Source: Prorocentrum cordatum
Lineage: Eukaryota > Sar > Dinophyceae > Prorocentrales > Prorocentraceae
DNA: 64,000 nucleotides
Assembly (NCBI GenBank): GCA_963575745.1
Contig: CAUYUJ010006480.1
Span: forward strand, 394,389-458,388
Reading direction: 5' to 3'
Shown here: positions 53,246 to 63,830 of the stretch, in pieces
Layout of the letters: each line of letters starts with the position of its first letter
Position numbering within the stretch: position 1 is the stretch's first letter
The notes under the pieces: model-generated
What the model was told of the DNA's origin: nothing
The model's database searches: none
The model's input: the letters and a program-made list of their open reading frames with translations, nothing else
Program-made: the position numbers and the translations under genes

Positions 53246-54338
53246 TGGTGAAACTTGAGACTCCCCATCTGTCTTTCACATAGAAGGCCCTCAGACGGTT
53301 GAGCAGCTCGCTATCATAGGCAAGCCTCTCCAACTCCAAGTCATCGTGATCCGTCGCATCATTGGCACCTGCTTCGCAATATATGGAGGCAATGGAATCC
53401 CTGAAAGTCAACGCAAGAGCCATGCACATACGAAGTGGATAGGTCTTCTTGTACTGGGTCCGAAACTTGCCGTCCTGACTCTTCCCCAAGAGGGCGAGGT
53501 GGGATAGGGGGCATCTGCCTTGGAGCCATTGGTGGAGCCCTGGGAGCCGCACTCCAAGGAGCCTCGCGGGGGCCCTGCCAATTTTTGCGGGGTCCTGGTC
53601 TTGGCGGGCGCACTGGTCGAAATCTACCGTCGCCGTCGCGGGGGAAGCCACAATAGCATGCACAGGGTCCGATTGAAAACTTGACGGGGCTTGGGGCTGC
53701 CAGACAGATGGCCGAGGATGTTCGAGCCAGCCTGAGGTGCCAGCCTTTATGTGACAGCCGAGAAATTAGATGATTGACCACGTGAGTCGGCTGCCAATAT
53801 CCAATTGAAGCGCTTGCCTTGGAGTGGCGCAAAGGCGCGCCCTGGAACCGATCCCGCGCGCGCAAGGGGGGGTGCCCCCCCTCGCGCCATCGTGCTGCAC
53901 GCCACGTTTCGCACGCCCCCCCATGCCCCCCCTGTGTTCCAGACGCGCCGTGCCAACATGTGCGTGGTCCACTCTTGTGTCGTGCCCTGGTTGGTGAGAT
54001 TTCCGAGCGCGTTGTCTTTGGCAACATCTACGCGCAGTATGATGATGTGATAGTGTGTCGTGTGTCGCTCTCCTTTTATCCATGTCTGCACATCTCCTTC
54101 TCTGCGCGCGCCTGAGAAAAGATCGAGCGAAGATCTCAACGCGGCGCGCCCCCTTTGGCAGCCATTCCGACGCTGGCTGCTGGTAACCGTACGTGCGAAA
54201 CTTCTGGAAGCGATCTTCGAATTGCACCGTCAACTGCTCTGGGGCCCCGTCTCTCGCTCGTGCGAAGAGGGCTCGGAAATTCTGCGCAGCACTGAGATCA
54301 TGAGCACGCGCTGCTCCTTGAAGGAGCTGTCCTGCCAC
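53240..54338 (-). pseudogene. LINE 2 C-terminal cytosine-methyltransferase-like domain
   Basis: Three frames are needed. LDLFSGARREGDVQTWIKG (about 54130-54075) resembles MTase motif I (LF.G). LRVDVAKDNALGNLTNQGTT with QEW follows. In the next frame, GGHGGACETWRAARWREGGH (about 53935-53875) corresponds to motif IV, usually GPPCETWSxAR in this family; here the Pro before Cys is Ala, and further substitutions are present. Then VDFDQCARQDQD (about 53626-53590), GRCPLSHLALLGKSQDGKFR and TQYKKTYPLRMCMALALTF complete the domain. C5-methyltransferases use the motif IV Cys on cytosine. The altered motif and the frameshifts argue against activity. Assignment rests on motif order, not on a search. Confidence 0.6.
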
Positions 54339-54364
54339 ATCGTCATCAAAATGTGAAAGGCGAG

Positions 54365-55119
54365 ACTAGATGCTGGGTAGAGACCGTGCTCCGGCGTGCT
54401 GACCTGTACTGGGCATGCTGCTCTCCACCTACCGTATCCGATGTGTTTATGCTTCTTGTTGTCTGCAACTTCTTGCTGCGCAAGCTGTCCGGCATGATCT
54501 GGGTCTAACAGCGCGCCGCGCAAGTGCCATGCCAAGCCGCATCTGGGAGAGTCGAAGGCCAGATGGTCTCTCAATAGCCGCCTCCCTGAGAGCTGCACCG
54601 AGCATGCCATGCATCTGTTTCTGTTCCCCATTAGTCGTTCCACCATGTATACTCCACTGTAGTGGTTGCATGCGATGTGCTGCCTGAGTCCTCTCCTGCA
54701 TGTACCCTGCACTCCGCACCGCATGCATTTGAGGTCTGGTAGAGGCGGAGGTCGGGGAAAGATGGGGTGGAGTGGGTCCGCGACTGGCAGTGGCGCGCCT
54801 GCTGGCCGTACGAGCTGAAAAAAGTGCCCCGAGCATGCTGCGCTAGGGCGTTCCGCCCCTTAGCTGCCGCGTCGGCTGCGAGCGCTGCGTTGACCGCTCC
54901 ACGCCATTGAGCTAGGGGCCCAGCGACGTCTGCTTCCCAGGGGCCGAAATCGGCGAGAGGGTCAGGGAAAGCCCCGAAGGCATGGTGGGTAGACCGGAGC
55001 CACTTGAGATCATGGAAAGCACGATGCAGCCACGAATCCCTATCGACCGATGCCGATCGGAAAGCATGGGCAACGAGGCCTCGGAGCGTAGGAGCCCCGT
55101 GATGCAATAACCTTGCCAA
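54365..55119 (-). pseudogene. LINE 2 post-RT region with zinc-binding motif
   Basis: The frame 55119-54631 reads WLHRAFHDLKWLRSTHHAFG and GPLAQWRGAVNAALAADAAA. A shift leads to CGVQGTCRRGLRQHIACNHY then NRCMACSVQLSGRRLLRDHL and DSPRCGLAW, a pattern of Cys-x2-Cys pairs with His that follows the RT in dinoflagellate LINEs. Its role is unknown; nucleic-acid binding is inferred. Confidence 0.55.
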
Positions 55120-55176
55120 AAGCCGGAGTCGGCGAGCCCGAGATAACAGTGGTGAGGTCAGCCCGTTGAGCTAGAG

Positions 55177-57366
55177 CTAGGACATAAGCGTCAGGAACTG
55201 GATGGCCAAGGCGGTGCTGCAGCTTAAAATATGACGATAGGTAGCCACCATCAGACGTTGCACGTGAGCGTGTTGCGCTGAGGATAGATCTGGCCAAACG
55301 CCAGCGTTGAACAGCAGCCCTGTGACGTGTAGGGCGGCCCCCTTGGGAAGCGAGCGCGCTGCTGAAAAGATGCGCTTGCGTAGCTGTTGCCTGGATGCAC
55401 GTGCTGGGTTGTCCCGATGTGCGAGCTCAGGCCCGACTGGGAGACATCCTGCATGGGGCCCCAAAGCGTCCTTCTAGCACGTCTGGAGCCTGGCCCCCGC
55501 AGTTGTAAGAGGGCCTCTGTCTTGCCGGCGGAGAAGTGAAGGCGTCGGCCTCTGCGAACAAAACATGTTGCCACTGCTGCTGCGACTCTCGGCGCTGCTT
55601 CCAGCGGCGTCTGAGCCTTGCCGATGACAACGAAAGTGCAGTCGTCAAAGAAGCAGACTTCGATGCCTCCGCCGAGGGCGTCTGGCGCGTCCGAAAGCTG
55701 GGCTGCGAAAGATTAGTGCGCAAATGGGTACTCTGAGATCCAGCTCGAGGTCCGACAGGGTATGTCCAGTTTTTTACACACGCTGGCATAACATAGTAGA
55801 AGATGACGTCTCCCAGTTGTTGCCCTGAGGCCGCACCTGGCAGACTGTCGGCAATAGACGTTGCCCCTGGAAACCAGAACCATGATCCATGGCTGCCTTC
55901 TGCTGCGAGCGCCTGCACCTGATGAGGGGCATGGGCCTGCTAGAGTGGGCTGGGGCGCGCGGCAATATCATCATATTGTTAATAGCTGCTCCTGGGAAGC
56001 CTGCCGCGTCAAGGATGATCCCCGGGTCCTCGTCTGAAGTGCCCGCGAGGAGCGCGAGCTCCTTGATGGACTTGGAAAAGGCAGGACCGGCGCCCATCAT
56101 GAAAAAGAGTGCCGATTGCTATGGCGATTTGGTTGTCTCTTGGGAAGACCTAAGCGACAGTGCTGCAACGTCAACTCCTCTCTCTGAGACGCCTCCGCAC
56201 CGCGCGGCACCTGCCGTGGCAGGTAGTGCCTGCGCCGGCGATTCGCGCAGTAGCTGTCTGTTTTCTGTTGCCAATCTGCGGAGGAAGCATCGCTGACCTG
56301 TGGTTGCCGCAAATGACTGGGTTAAGTTTCGTTTTCCAGACGTCCCAATTGCCTCCTTTCCACTGCGTGGGTTCTTCAATGCGAACGCAGCTTTTCGCGA
56401 TGGCGGCGTGATAATGCGTGGCCAGCTGCGGGCCGCAGGCCTTGAGGGGCGCCCTTGGGATCCTGTCAAGGCTCGCCGCCGATCTTTCGGCCGATTTGCA
56501 AACCTGCTGGAACTCGCAGAGAGGTGGGGGAAAGGCTTGTTGAGAGCCCAGGTCGCGAGCGAAGTCAGTAGGTAGAGTCGGTAGTAGGTTGAGGAACCAT
56601 TGCGCAGCATCCACTGGCACCGCATTACCTACTTCTGCGGCGGAGAAATGGCGAAGCCATCTGTTAGCTGCCTCTTGGTGATATGCTGCAAGCTGGCCGT
56701 TCTCTAGCTCTATCGTGGGAAAAGTACGTGTGCCTTGGCGCTTTTGGGAATCAATGCCCATCGTCCTGAGCGTGCGAAAAGCTTCATCATGCGCATGTCT
56801 TGGCCGCGCGCTGGAAACCTCCTCGGCGAGCTTCTCGCAGCGCCTCTGCGCGTCCAGCGCAGTGGCCGCCCCAGCGAGGACTTTGGCGTGGAAGAGTAAG
56901 AGCTCGCGGTGTGACATGATAAGATAGACGCAAGCCTGCACGTACCTCATGAGTACCGCGCACGAGCTCAAGACAAGCTGCGCGTCGTTGTGGCCTATGT
57001 CTGCACGCAGCTGGGGCAGGGGAGCAGGGGCCACTGGGAAAGGTGAGAAAAGTCCGCGGCACCAAAGCGCAAGTAGGCGTGGCTTTCCCACTCCTGGTCG
57101 CGTCCCCGCGCAGGGTCGTTGCCGTAGTCGACCTTCCCTTCCTTAGACAGCACGCCGATGGTAGCTCCCACCAGGTGGGCGATGTCTAGGTCGAAACCAG
57201 TGACCACGCGTAGCAGTGTAAGTAGTTCGGGGAATTTGGCGTTCGCCAGGCGCCTGGTGCTGCGCGTGCTGTCTGCGGAGTGTCTCTGCGCAGCTGCTGT
57301 CCAGTGCCAAGCAGAGAAAACGATGCGATGGTGGGCTGCGCTGACCTGAAACGTGCTTGCAGCCAA
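55177..57366 (-). pseudogene. LINE 2 reverse transcriptase
   Basis: The linker ENGQLAAYHQEAANRWLRHF leads to the RT entry: SLDRIPRAPLKACGPQLATH and EPTQWKGGNWDVWKTKLNPV then CGNHRSAMLPPQIG (about 56400-56270). The palm continues in other frames: AFSKSIKELALLAGTSDEDP, then SWFWFPG and LPGAASGQQLGDVIFYYVMP (about 55880-55780), then GIEVCFFDDCTFVVIGKAQT (about 55675-55615), whose FFDD is motif C. The thumb reads RRLHFSAGKTEALLQLRGPG, followed by LLFNAGVWPDLSSAQHAHVQ. Motif A Asp could not be identified with certainty. At least four frame changes make it a pseudogene. Confidence 0.7.
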
Positions 57367-57472
57367 AGGTGCATGGCGAAATTATATGGATCGTCCTTCA
57401 TGCAGCCTAATGGAGTCGCAACTGATCCACGTCTGCCCGGGGCCTGGGCCCATCTGCCGAGAGGTCCATCTC

Positions 57473-58925
57473 TCACTGGGAGGCGCTCTGCATGGCTGCC
57501 CGGATGTAGTCATCACAAATCTGCGCATGATCCGCGGCATGCACCGGAAATTCTGGCGGCGCAAAGCTGGCGGACAAGTCGCAAAAATGCTGCGCTGCAA
57601 TGGGATCGGCATATAGGGCTGGGTCGCGCCGTATCTCGCATGGCCTGGTAGAGGCAGGTACAAAGGATGAAGGGAGGAGCTGTAGTTGTGCTGCTGCGAG
57701 GCGACGCTCAATCTGTGAGACCGCAAGGTCAATGTCCATGTCAACGCCCGCAGCTGGCACTGAAATTGCGTGCGAAACAACCGCGCCGTCACTGCGTCGA
57801 TAGTTGGCTGGGGTCAGGGCTTTGCCTGGAGCAAGCCACGTACCTGGGGGGCCCAAGGGGCCCTCAAAGAAGGTAGCTGGTGCCCATTGCCGAGCATCCC
57901 TCATGAATCTCCTAAAGACCTCCCCAGACACGTTTTCCTGTTCCGCACGCGCATCGCCAGTGGTGTCGTCCAAGCCAAGAGCAGCACTAGCGTCCACCAG
58001 CGTGATCGCATGCTCCAGAGTAGCCCCAAGGGTCTTGATGAGGTCCGTAAGGGTGGCCCGCCGGTCGGGGATGTCCTGAGGGTCGGCGGGAGTGCGGAGC
58101 ATGCCCGACGCAAATGCAAACAGACAGGGCTGGCGCTCTCACTATGACGATGAGAGCTTTGGCCGAAGAATGCACCACCTGAAAATCCCTCGGTGCCAGC
58201 CTGCATCCCTCTTGATATTCAAAGTCGGTGCGCGCCCACAGGGAGCAGCCGTTATCGCCTGATGGGCTGGCTGGCGTGTTGAGGATGTAGCGTGGACCTA
58301 TGGTAGCTGCGCCCGAGCACTGCGCGCGCCCCCCCACCGCCCCCGCGAATAAGTACGGTTTGTGAGAGACTTGACCAGCCAATTGCATCATGCGTCCCGG
58401 GGCGTCGCATCCCACGATTCGAACCCCTTGTGAGCTCCCAGCGACACCCCCGGGGCCCATGGTGAGCACGTTGGCAGTGGCCACCCAGCCCAGGGTTCCA
58501 ACAATTTTGGGCTTTCTCTGAGGGCCTCCAAAGCGGTGTTTAGGCAGTATGTCGAGCATGGTCGTTGTCGGCCGTAGGTGGGCGGAAATGGACGCGCCAG
58601 CGGTTGGCGGGTATGCCGCCCTCTGTGATGCGTGTAAATATTCAATCCACACCCGTGGTAGCGCGGTCCAATGAGGCCCCTGCAAAATGAGAGAACGCCA
58701 GCTGGGCTCAAAGAGCGGCGGCAAGAGCTGCACGGCGTAGAGCCTGGCCAAAGTGTCGACACATTTTCCAAGGGTGTGCCTTTTGACCATGGATGTGTTG
58801 ACACTCGATGCGCTGTGCACGCGCGCGGAGGATGCGCATGAGACTGCGATGTATGCGCTTAGATCGTGATGAGGCCCCGGCAACCTATTCACCTTGCAAC
58901 GCCCGTATGACGTCCATGTTGCCAC
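57473..58925 (-). pseudogene. LINE 2 endonuclease (EEP) domain
   Basis: The frame 58925-57987 contains GTLGWVATANVLTM, DNGCSLWARTDFEYQEGCRL, DFQVVHSSAKALIVIVRAPA and VGHAPHS. The next frame (58102-57473) continues with TLVDASAALGLDDTTG and PPGTWLAPGKALTPANYRRS. GHAPH, the VDASA block (GDFN/DAN position, with Asn replaced by Ser) and GTWLAPG...R are in the order of dinoflagellate LINE endonucleases. The catalytic Glu motif is not recognisable, so the domain is degraded. Confidence 0.6.
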
Positions 58926-59099
58926 TGCGCATGGCCGGCTGCGCTGCGATAGTGGCTGGGCACTGGGGGCGCCGAGCGATGGCCCAGATGGCTGCTTCTA
59001 TCCCCGAGCGGAGCGGGGCATGCGAGTCCGCTGCGCCAACTTCTGGGACAGGTCCAGCCATGTAGCCGACCAGCGCACATCCTGCTGCAGAAATAGCTA

Positions 59100-60600
59100 G
59101 CATTCACAAGGCCCAGGCCAGGGCGCAGCGATGATTTTTGTGTTTGAACTTTCCTGAGATCGCGCCCGTAAGAACTTCGTACCTTGTATACTCCTTGGCT
59201 GGGTCGTATTCGCGTAGATCCCCAAATCCTCTGGTCGTGGCAGAGTGCCAAAAGGGCGCCGGAGATATTAAGTTCTGGGACAACTCCGGGGCCCAGGGTC
59301 GTTCGAGGAGCTCCCTGGCGCATTTGGGGGGAGGGGGGGGAGATCGGGCACGGCCGCGCATGGGACCGACAACAAGGATGTCAGGGGTGCCCGGGGCGGG
59401 CTGGGAAGGGGGAATCATGCTGCCGTGGCCCTGGGGCTGGACGAGCCGATCTGGATAAAAAATAACTGGGATATTCTGAATAGCCAAGCGTTGCTGAGCA
59501 CTGACAGCTCTGGGTGATCAAACGAGTTGGTTAGCGAAAAACTGGGCTGCACGATGTTGGCGGCGCAGGAAAAGAAGCAGCTGCCTCCGGTGGGCCAATG
59601 GGGCCTGGGTGACACAGGGGTCGCTCGTCCTGGAAGCCACTGATGTCCTGGGCGGCTGGAGTCTCGGTGCCCGTGCCTGGTACTCCATCCCCCTCGTCTC
59701 GTCGCATTTTGGCCCCGATTCCCCTGTCTGCTGTCGCCTTGGGGAAGCCGAGCGCGCTCCAATACGCGTAGATCTCGGTGTATGAGCGGATGGCAGTGTT
59801 GCAGGCGTGGCTGGCGATGCATGCTGCGAGGGGCGCTCACCACGAAATGCTGCTTGAAGTCTGGCGCGTCCTGCTGCCGCTTGTTCTTCAACTTGCGTCA
59901 TGGTCTTGACCTTGGCCTTCTTGGAAAGCATGATTGCAGCGTCGATGGCTGCTGTTTTGATGCTCTCCATATCCTGCGCCCTGATCATCACTATGTCCTG
60001 CTGCAGGTGGTTGACTGTCTCCTGGAATTTCTTCATTGGCTCAGTGCATTCTGAGACTGCAATGCTGCCAGCACCGCTGGTGCAGTGCTAGCACTGGCCT
60101 CTGCTGGTGGGGCTGCTGTAGCTCCTCCGGGTGGGGCTCCTCCACGCTGTGCTACCTGCTGATGGAGCTGCTGAGGCTGGGGTACTGGCTGCTTGGCTGC
60201 GTGTGACGTGCTCTGGTGCCACCCTCGTCTGAGCGGGGCAACATCCTCCTCATCGGTCATGTTGGCGTCACCTGCCTCACCAAATGCTGACGTACCACGC
60301 GACTCGCGTTGTTCTTGAGCTCTTTTAGATAAGTCCTCAAACTGTTCGAGAAGCCCTTCTGGTGCTATGAGTTCTTGCTCTGGGTCTTCACATTGAGCGC
60401 GTGCCGCCTCGAGCTCGAACTCCAGATCTGTGTATCTGGCGCGAGCATCTGCGAGGCGGCGTCGGCACCTGCTGACACATTGGGTCTGCTTGGAAACTCT
60501 GACCTGCGAAGATCTGGAGTGCATCATCTGGTGCAGGAGGACTGAATATTCTTCTATGAGTGCGCTGATCTCGTCAGGGGCGAGATTCAGATCTGAGGCA
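59100..60600 (-). pseudogene. LINE 2 ORF1 middle and C-terminus
   Basis: The frame 60527-60033 (upstream, ISALIEEYSVLLHQMM) is a coiled coil (RRLADARARYTDLEFELEAA, APEGLLEQFEDLSKRAQEQR) followed by a Gln/Pro/Ala-rich linker. A shift at about 60035 continues with MKKFQETVNHLQQDIVMIRA and AAIDAAIMLSKKAKVKTMTQ. 59487-59104 (REYDPAKEYTRYEVLTG) may be the ORF1 end or ORF2 start. Confidence 0.5.
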
Positions 60601-60611
60601 CATCTGATTGG

Positions 60612-61097
60612 TCACTCCAATCTATCCATCATATCATTTAACGTCCGTCTGAAATGTCCCGACTGCTGTGGGTCAGTTGGTGGTTCCTGCCATCGCCTGC
60701 GCGCCATGGCGCCCTCTGGGCTGGCGGGCATGATTGGGAGCTGCTCCTCGATATCTGGCGGCGGCGATGCTGTCGCGACTGGCTGCATGGATGAGGCTCT
60801 CCTCGTGCTGGACGGTGCTCTCGTTCGAGAGGGAGTGCGAGGAGATCTCCTGTTCTGCCATCCGTTGCTACTTGAGACTGATGCTGCGGGATCAAAGCCT
60901 CTGTTCGGATGGCACCGTCTGCATGTTTTAGCTCCCCATTGGTTCGCGTAAAAACATGCTGGGCATTCCCATGTATTTATGTACCGATACTGCTTTGCCT
61001 GGGGAGCTTGATGCTGCTGCTGCTGCTGCCAAGGAGGACGCTGCTGCTGCTGTTGCGATCTGTTCGGTCTGCGAAAACGATCACGGTATTCAAACAT
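60612..61097 (-). pseudogene. LINE 2 ORF1 N-terminus, RanBP2-type zinc finger
   Basis: Starts MFEYRDRFRRPNRS, then a Gln-rich stretch from (CTG)-type repeats. YINTWECPACFYANQWGAKT followed by CRRC (about 60985-60915) is a clean RanBP2-type finger: W, C-x2-C, N, C-x2-C. A Ser/Arg/Pro-rich segment and IEEQLPIMPASPEGAMARRR follow, and the frame stops after NDMMDRLE. A nearly identical copy lies at 61643-62100. Such fingers bind single-stranded RNA or protein in other systems; here the role is inferred from position in ORF1. Confidence 0.65.
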
Positions 61098-61647
61098 GTC
61101 TGCTGGCTGCTTCTCGTCTCTGTTGGTACTGTGGTGGCTGTTCAATAAATGCGCTGCTGTAGCCACTCTGATCAGGGTGTGCGCTCGACTGCGCTCTGCT
61201 CGCTCCCTTCTGTGCACGGACGGTTCGATACGTCTGACTCTCGCAGGAGCCGTGGCTGAGACTGTTCCCGGTCGGCCCAATGCGCGCGTCTAGGGGCGTG
61301 CGCGAAAGGAAGGGCCGGCACGTGTGGCTGTTGTCCCTGCTCGGGCTCACTGCTAGCTGGTAACAGCGCCCGAAGCCTGAGCCGGGACGGCGGCTGGGGA
61401 GGGAGGAGAGGAGGGAGGAGGGAGGAGGTAGGAGGGAGGGGGAGGAGGGAGGAGGGAGGAGGGAGGAGGAGGGGGAGGAGGAGGAGGAGGAGGAGGAGGA
61501 GGAGTCGAGCGTGCGGAGGGGGAGGCTCCAGGCTCCCGACGGCCGCGCCCCGCGCGGCGCCAGCAGCCCCCGCGCCCGCGCTTACCTGCTCACAGGTAGC
61601 GCGCCTGGAGGAGGATGCAAAACATCTCCTCGAACGTGTTCTGGAAG
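60645..61647. repeat. Tandem duplication, unit 1 (1003 bp)
   Basis: From ccgtctgaaatgtcccgac to gtgttctggaagccg. It covers the LINE 2 ORF1 N-terminus, its 5' region, a GGA array (61385-61505) and the end of the exon-like segment. Unit 2 follows directly. Confidence 0.9.
61385..61505 (+). repeat. GGA/GGGA array, unit 1
   Basis: Purine array inside the first tandem unit. Confidence 0.95.
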
Positions 61648-62687
61648 CCGTCTGAAATGTCCCGACTGCTGTGGGTCAGTTGGTGGTTCCTGCCATCGCC
61701 TGTGCGCCATGGCGCCCTCTGGGCTGGCGGGCATGATTGGGAGCTGCTCCTCGATATCTGGCGGCGGCGATGATGTCACGACTGGCTGCATGGATGAGGC
61801 TCTCCTCGTGCTGGACGGTGCTCTCGTTCGAGAGGGAGTGCGAGGAGATCTCCTGTTCTGCCATCCGTTGCTACTTGAGACTGATGCTGCGGGATCAAAG
61901 CCTCTGTTCGGATGGCACCGTCTGCATGTTTTAGCTCCCCATGGGTTCGCGTAAAAACATGCTGGGCATTCCCATGTATTTATGTACCGATACTGCTTTG
62001 CCTGGGGAGCTTGATGCTGCTGCTGCTGCTGCCAAGGAGGACGCTGCTGCTGCTGTTGCGATCTGTTCGGTCTGCGAAAACGATCACGGTATTCAAACAT
62101 GTCTGCTGGCTGCTTCTCGTCTCTGTTGGTACTGTGGTGGCTGTTCAATAAATGCGCTGCTGTAGCCACTCTGATCAGGGTGCGCGCTCGACTGCGCTCT
62201 GCTCGCTCCCTTCTGTGCACGGACGGTTCGATACGTCTGACTCTCGCAGGAGCCGTGGCTGAGACTGTTCACGGTCGGCCCAATGCGCGCGTCTAGGGGC
62301 GTGCGCGAAAGGAAGGGCCGGCACGTGTGGCTGTTGTCCCTGCTCGGGCTCGCTGCTAGCTGGTAACAGCGCCCGAAGCCTGAGCCGGGACGGCGGCTGG
62401 GGAGGGAGGAGAGGAGGGAGGAGGGAGGAGGTAGGAGGGAGGGGGAGGAGGGAGGAGGGAGGAGGGAGGAGGAGGAGGGGGAGGAGGAGGAGGAGGAGGA
62501 GGAGGAGGAGGAGGAGGAGGAGGAGGAGGAGGAGGAGTCGAGCGTGCGGAGGGGGAGGCTCCAGGCTCCCGACGGCCGCGCCCCGCGCGGCGCCAGCAGC
62601 CCCCGCGCCCGCGCTTACCTGCTCACAGGTAGCGCGCCTGGAGGAGGATGCAAAACATCTCCTCGAACGTGTTCTGGAAGCTGATCG
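61648..62687. repeat. Tandem duplication, unit 2 (about 1033 bp)
   Basis: Starts ccgtctgaaatgtcccgac. It differs from unit 1 by a few substitutions (for example gctgtcgcgact versus gatgtcacgact) and by about 30 extra bases in the GGA array (62400-62537). Right of it the exon-like segment continues uninterrupted, so the right-hand copy of that segment is the original. Confidence 0.9.
62400..62537 (+). repeat. GGA/GGGA array, unit 2
   Basis: Purine array inside the second tandem unit, about 30 bases longer than its partner. Confidence 0.95.
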
Positions 62688-62805
62688 TGATCAGCGGCGG
62701 CTCCACGGAGCCGAAGTGTATGACGTCCGTCAGCATCTCCCTCACGATGCCGATCAGGTGCAGGTGGTTGTCCGTCTCCTGGAGCCGCCCCATCACGTCG
62801 ACGGC
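62633..62805 (-). CDS. Exon-like segment, unassigned protein
   Basis: The reverse frame reads TIAVDVMGRLQETDNHLHLI, GIVREMLTDVIHFGSVEPPL, ITISFQNTFEEMFCILLQAR and YL, then tga. It has strong third-position GC bias and a natural amino-acid mix, unlike the repeats around it. The end ...gctacct|gtgagcag offers a GTGAGC donor, with a second GTAAGC a few bases on. Upstream it meets LINE C-terminal sequence near 62805 with a frame change, so it may be a host exon next to an insertion or the end of that element. I do not recognise the family. Confidence 0.45.
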
Positions 62806-63262
62806 GATGGTGGGGACGAAGCACGGGCGGCGGCTTCTTCATGGTCCTCGTGGCCCTCAACGCCGCCCTGGCGGCCGTCAGGGTGGCCTCCGCCGAGACG
62901 TGGTTCTCCTGCCTGAGCGCGTGGTACGCGAGGCAGGCGACCGCGATGGACTCCACGCTCTCGTTGGACTGGTCGGTGAGGCCGAGCTTCGCGAACTCGG
63001 TGGAGAGGGGGGGCGCGCCGCACGCCCGACCCACTGCCTGCGCCAGCGGCGCGCAGATCAGGTAGTGGCGCATCTTGTCGTGGCCGTTGGCACAGCCGAA
63101 GATGCACTGGCGCCTGCCGCTCGGGTAGGCGATGCGGTAGGATGTGAGCCATGAAAAGGACAGCGTCCTCATCCACGCCGTCGCCCACGATGGGGGCAGT
63201 CTCTTCATGGCGGCCTGGATGTCGTGCATGATGGAGGGGTTGTGGATGAAGAACTCGCCAGC
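62806..63262 (-). pseudogene. Third LINE: C-terminal remnant with FGC...HYL motif
   Basis: Reads HAGEFFIHNPSIMHDIQAAM, KRLPPSWATAWMRTLSFSWL, TSYRIAYPSGRRQCIFGCAN, GHDKMRHYLICAPLAQAVGR and a helical tail to RTMKK. The C-x3-C...H-x3-C arrangement (CIFGC, MRHYLIC) is the zinc-binding motif near the C-terminus of many dinoflagellate LINE polyproteins. The rest of the element would lie upstream, but the sequence runs into a GAG array at 63268, so only this piece remains. Confidence 0.6.
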
Positions 63263-63267
63263 GTGCC

Positions 63268-63830
63268 AGGAGGAGGAGGAGGAGGAGGAGGAGGAGGAGG
63301 AGGAGGAGGAGGAGGAGGAGGAGGATGAGGAGGGAAGAGGGGGAGGAAGGAGGAGGAGGAGGAGGAGTAGGGGAGGAGGAGGAGAGGAGGAGGAGGAGGA
63401 GGAGGTTAAAGGAGGAGGAGGGGAGGAGGAGGAGGGGAGGAGGGGAGGAGAGGAGGAGAGGCGGGGGAGGAGGAGGAGGAGGAGGAGGAGGAGGAAGGAG
63501 GAGGAGGAGGAGGAGGAGGAGGAGGAGGAGGGCGGGAGGAGAGGAGGAGGAGGAGGAGGATGAGGAGGATAGGAGGAGGAGGAGGAGGAGGAGAGAGAGG
63601 AGGGGGAGAGGAGGAGGAGAAGGAGGAGGAGGAGGAGGAGGAGGAGGTAGGAGGAGGAGGAGGAGGAGGAGGAGGAGGATGCGGAGGAGGAGGAGGAGGA
63701 GGAGGAGGAGGAGAGGAGGAGGAGGAGGAGGAGGAGGAGGAGGAGGAGGAGGAGGAGGAGGAGGAGGAGGAGGAGGAGGAGGGGGGGGGGCAGGAGGAGC
63801 AGGAGGAGGAGGAGGAGGCGAGCGAGCCCT
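63268..63830 (+). repeat. (GAG)n / GGA array, about 560 bp
   Basis: Near-pure purine array on the plus strand with GGG, GAT and AAG interruptions. Poly-E/G/R and reverse-strand poly-L/S/P frames are repeat translations. Confidence 0.97.

Larger units (their letters stand above)
53240..61097 (-). mobile_element. Decayed LINE 2: ORF1, EEP, RT, MTase-like tail
   Basis: Reading the minus strand: ORF1 with a RanBP2-type finger and coiled coil (61097-59500), an EEP endonuclease (about 58925-57473), RT (57366-55177), a post-RT region with a C2H2-like zinc site (55119-54365) and a cytosine-methyltransferase-like domain with its C-terminal extension (54338-53240). Domain order is complete and total length is about 7.9 kb, so this was a full-length insertion. 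The frame changes many times and several catalytic positions are altered, so it is dead. LINEs carrying DNA-methyltransferase-like domains have been described from symbiotic dinoflagellates; whether this is the same lineage is unknown. Confidence 0.7.
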
